Assembly (NCBI GenBank): GCA_900549195.1
Contig: URNK01000098.1
Location: 1-6,634, forward strand
Length of the DNA stretch: 6,634 nt
Direction: 5' to 3'
Source of the DNA: an uncultured Collinsella sp.
GTDB taxonomy: Bacteria > Actinomycetota > Coriobacteriia > Coriobacteriales > Coriobacteriaceae
Shown: in pieces, positions 5,087 through 6,634 of the stretch
Layout of the letters: the number at the start of each line of letters is the position of its first letter
Numbering within the stretch: the first letter of the stretch is position 1
Notes under the pieces: generated by a model
What the model was told of the DNA's origin: nothing
The model's input: the letters and a program-made list of their open reading frames with translations, nothing else
Database searches by the model: none
Position numbers and translations under genes: made by a program

Positions 5087-6362
5087 AGAATTCGATTTCC
5101 ATCCGATGTGGGAGAGCCTCGGCATGAATCTTGCCGATCACGACATGCTGCTGGGCGCCGTGGGCCAGATGTACGGCGACATGTTCCTGACGCAGAACAA
5201 TCGCCCCAAGTCCACGTCCTACCTGGACTTTGTGGCCACCAACATCCACAGCGGCCGTATTAAGGAGATGCTCGACAAGAAGGAGGCCGGCGAGGCCACC
5301 AAGATCGTCGGTTCGTTCTGCGTGTACGTGCCCGAGGAGATCGTACTTGCCTGTGACGGTATTCCCGTGGGCCTGTGCTCGGGTGCCGATTGGGCAACCG
5401 ATAAGGTCGAGGAGCACCTGCCGCGCAACACCTGTCCGCTTATCAAGAGCTTTGCCGGCTTTAAGCTGGGCGAGGTCTGCCCCTACATTGAGTCGAGTGA
5501 CCTGGTGGTAGGCGAGAACACCTGCGATGGCAAGAAGAAGGCCTACGAGTTCTTTGCGACGCAAAAGAACATGTACGTCATGGATATTCCCAACGTGCAC
5601 GACGAGTCGACGCTCGTGACCTGGAAGGCCGAGGTCAAGAAACTCGCCGCCAAGATCGAGGAAGAGTGCGGCGTCAAGATTACGCCCGAGCGTCTGAAGG
5701 CCGCCATCCACGCCGTCAATGAGAAGCGACGTGCCCTGCAGCGCCTCGCTGCCACGCGCGCTGCCGATCCTGCACCTATTAGCGGTCTCGACAGCCTACT
5801 GACCGTTCAGGCCGCCTTTATGGACGACACGCCGCGTCTGACCGGAGCCATCAACGATATGGCGTCTGAGTGCGAGCAGCGTGTCGAGGCCGGCGAGGGC
5901 GTGGCGCCCAAGGGGACCAAGCGCATCCTGTACACCGGCACGCCCATGGCCGTGCCCAACTGGAAGCTGTTCAACCTCATCGAGAAGGCCGGCGGCGTTG
6001 TGGTAGGCGAGGAGTCCTGCACGGGCTCGCGCTACTACAAGGACCTGGTCGACGAGTCCGGCGAGACGGTCGACGAGATGCTCGACGCCATCGCCGAGCG
6101 CTACTTCAAGATCAACTGCGCCGTCTTTACGCCCAACGACCAGCGTATGAAGGACATTGTCCAGATGGCCAAGGACCTGCATGCCGATGGCATCGTCGAC
6201 GTGGCCCTGCAGTTCTGCACGCTCTACGAGATGGAGTCCTTCGCCGTGGAGAAGGCCGCCGAGGAGGCAGGCATTCCGTTTATGCACATCACGACCGACT
6301 ACGCCGGTGAGGACGCCGGTCAGCTCCAGACCCGCATCGAGGCCTTCCTCGAGACGATTTAG
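5079..6362 (+). CDS. 2-hydroxyacyl-CoA dehydratase/double-cubane-cluster family iron-sulfur protein
   Basis: This 427-residue soluble protein resembles the HgdB/FldB/YjiM superfamily. Members carry [4Fe-4S] or double-cubane clusters and act as low-potential reductases or radical 2-hydroxyacyl-CoA dehydratases after ATP-driven electron transfer from a separate activator. Evidence seen: no signal peptide; the segment VGSFCVYVPEEIVLACDGI (from residue 77), NTCPLIKS (Cys119), ENTCDGKKKAYEFF (Cys149, a family hallmark), EESCTGSRYY (Cys314), INCAVF (Cys347) and ALQFCTLYEMES (Cys380). The last four, with Cys119 and one of Cys81/92/100, are candidate cluster ligands; Cys134, 197 and 265 are also present. 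The single-subunit size and the ENTCDGKKK stretch favour the double-cubane/YjiM type over a two-subunit dehydratase, but the substrate is unknown. No activator ATPase gene is present in the window. ATG 5079 is preceded by GAGGGGA, and codon use is strongly C-biased, suggesting good expression. Confidence 0.85.
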   Translation: MAEEFDFHPMWESLGMNLADHDMLLGAVGQMYGDMFLTQNNRPKSTSYLDFVATNIHSGRIKEMLDKKEAGEATKIVGSFCVYVPEEIVLACDGIPVGLCSGADWATDKVEEHLPRNTCPLIKSFAGFKLGEVCPYIESSDLVVGENTCDGKKKAYEFFATQKNMYVMDIPNVHDESTLVTWKAEVKKLAAKIEEECGVKITPERLKAAIHAVNEKRRALQRLAATRAADPAPISGLDSLLTVQAAFMDDTPRLTGAINDMASECEQRVEAGEGVAPKGTKRILYTGTPMAVPNWKLFNLIEKAGGVVVGEESCTGSRYYKDLVDESGETVDEMLDAIAERYFKINCAVFTPNDQRMKDIVQMAKDLHADGIVDVALQFCTLYEMESFAVEKAAEEAGIPFMHITTDYAGEDAGQLQTRIEAFLETI

Positions 6363-6394
6363 CCGCACCTGCGCTAAGCTGTGCCGCCGGGTGT

Positions 6395-6413
6395 TCCTAT
6401 CCACGCGATAGGG
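6395..6413 (+). terminator. Weak hairpin after the double-cubane-type gene
   Basis: CCTATC (6396-6401) pairs with GATAGG (6407-6412) around CACGC, with a flanking T-G wobble. ATTTCTCT follows. It lies 33 nt past the stop at 6362. The stem is short and the T tract interrupted, so it is at best a weak terminator. Confidence 0.3.
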
Positions 6414-6429
6414 ATTTCTCTGCTGCCAT

Positions 6430-6469
6430 GCCGGTCGGTGTCCGGATGCACCGCAGGGCGCCGATCGGC
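6430..6469 (+). repeat. Imperfect inverted repeat in the 6363-6546 gap
   Basis: GCCGGTCGG (6430-6438) pairs with CCGATCGGC (6461-6469) over 9 bp with one G-T wobble. The 22-nt loop region contains an alternative CGGTG/CACCG pairing. No T tract follows, so it is not a normal terminator. It may be a leader RNA element of the next gene. Confidence 0.35.
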
Positions 6470-6478
6470 TTCGCATAA

Positions 6479-6511
6479 CTGCCGGGGCGGGGATTTTCGC
6501 CGTCCCGGCAG
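6479..6511 (+). terminator. Strong 12-bp hairpin before the last gene (terminator or attenuator)
   Basis: CTGCCGGGGCGG (6479-6490) pairs with CCGTCCCGGCAG (6500-6511) over 12 bp with one wobble, around GGATTTTCG. The downstream sequence is only mildly T-rich (TTCTGTCC, then GTTTGTTC). The ATG of the next gene is 35 nt beyond it, leaving no room for a promoter in between. If the next gene is transcribed from upstream, this stem lies inside its message. Confidence 0.5.
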
Positions 6512-6546
6512 ATTCTGTCCGTTTGTTCAGACACGAAAGGAACTCA

Positions 6547-6634
6547 ATGAACAACAACCTTTTCAAGGCGGGCGTTTCCCGTCGCGGTTTTCTGACCGGC
6601 TCCGCTGCCCTGTGCGTCATGGCGGGCCTCGGCC
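6547..6634 (+). CDS. N-terminus of a Tat-exported protein, runs off the window end
   Basis: Twenty-nine codons are visible from ATG 6547, which has GAAAGGA 5 nt upstream. The product begins with a polar N-region, then the twin-arginine motif SRRGFLTG at residues 11-18 and the start of a hydrophobic stretch (SAALCVMAGLG). This is a Tat signal peptide, so the protein is exported folded, often with a cofactor. The Cys at residue 23 lacks a lipobox before it; a true lipobox may lie beyond the edge. In anaerobic actinobacteria such signals occur on flavin or molybdopterin reductases and on ABC transporter binding proteins. Nothing here decides between them. Confidence 0.8.
   Translation, partial: MNNNLFKAGVSRRGFLTGSAALCVMAGLG

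Noticed and set aside
5796..6620. Open minus-strand frame of 274 codons across the end of the double-cubane-type gene and the gap after it
   Set aside because: Most of it is antisense to a confirmed gene and the remainder crosses hairpins and the Tat-protein start; no family motif is visible.

Overview
The window is GC-rich with strong G/C preference at third codon positions, and all recognisable genes lie on the + strand. It reads as a chromosomal segment of an anaerobic high-GC Gram-positive. The combination of twin-arginine (Tat) lipoprotein signals, a molybdate uptake operon and a 2-hydroxyacyl-CoA dehydratase/double-cubane-type protein fits the gut Coriobacteriia, with Collinsella or a relative as my best guess. 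This assignment is inference from gene content and base usage, with no marker gene to fix it.

Region 1 (1-1037) is the end of a molybdenum cofactor operon. It holds the 3' part of moeA (molybdopterin molybdenumtransferase), then mogA (molybdopterin adenylyltransferase) behind a good Shine-Dalgarno, closed by a clear intrinsic terminator. MogA adenylylates molybdopterin and MoeA inserts molybdate, so the two are consecutive steps.

Region 2 (about 1069-4695) is a complete molybdate ABC transporter operon, modA-modB-modC. It begins with a well-formed promoter whose spacer and -10 are covered by an 18-bp palindrome and ends in an intrinsic terminator. ModA is a lipoprotein with a Tat-type signal. 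ModB is about twice the usual size: a Sec-type signal peptide and roughly 190 residues of unrecognised extracytoplasmic sequence precede a normal five-helix permease core, and a charged 57-residue tail follows it. ModC is a full-length ATPase with a C-terminal regulatory domain. The transporter feeds molybdate to the MoeA/MogA step encoded just upstream.

Region 3 (4696-5078) has no recognised gene. It holds two candidate promoters, several inverted repeats built on GTTGA/TCAAC, a possible 22-codon Arg-rich leader ORF with a near-perfect Shine-Dalgarno, and a leader of about 250 nt in which the next gene's Shine-Dalgarno sits in a small hairpin loop.

Region 4 (5079-6362) encodes a 427-residue cysteine-rich protein of the 2-hydroxyacyl-CoA dehydratase/double-cubane-cluster family. 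Its usual ATP-dependent activator is not in the window. A hairpin-rich gap (6363-6546) follows, then the first 29 codons of another Tat-exported protein that runs off the end.

The most unusual points are the extended ModB, the palindrome in the mod promoter, and the long structured leader of the double-cubane-type gene. I recognise no mobile element, CRISPR array, tRNA or rRNA.
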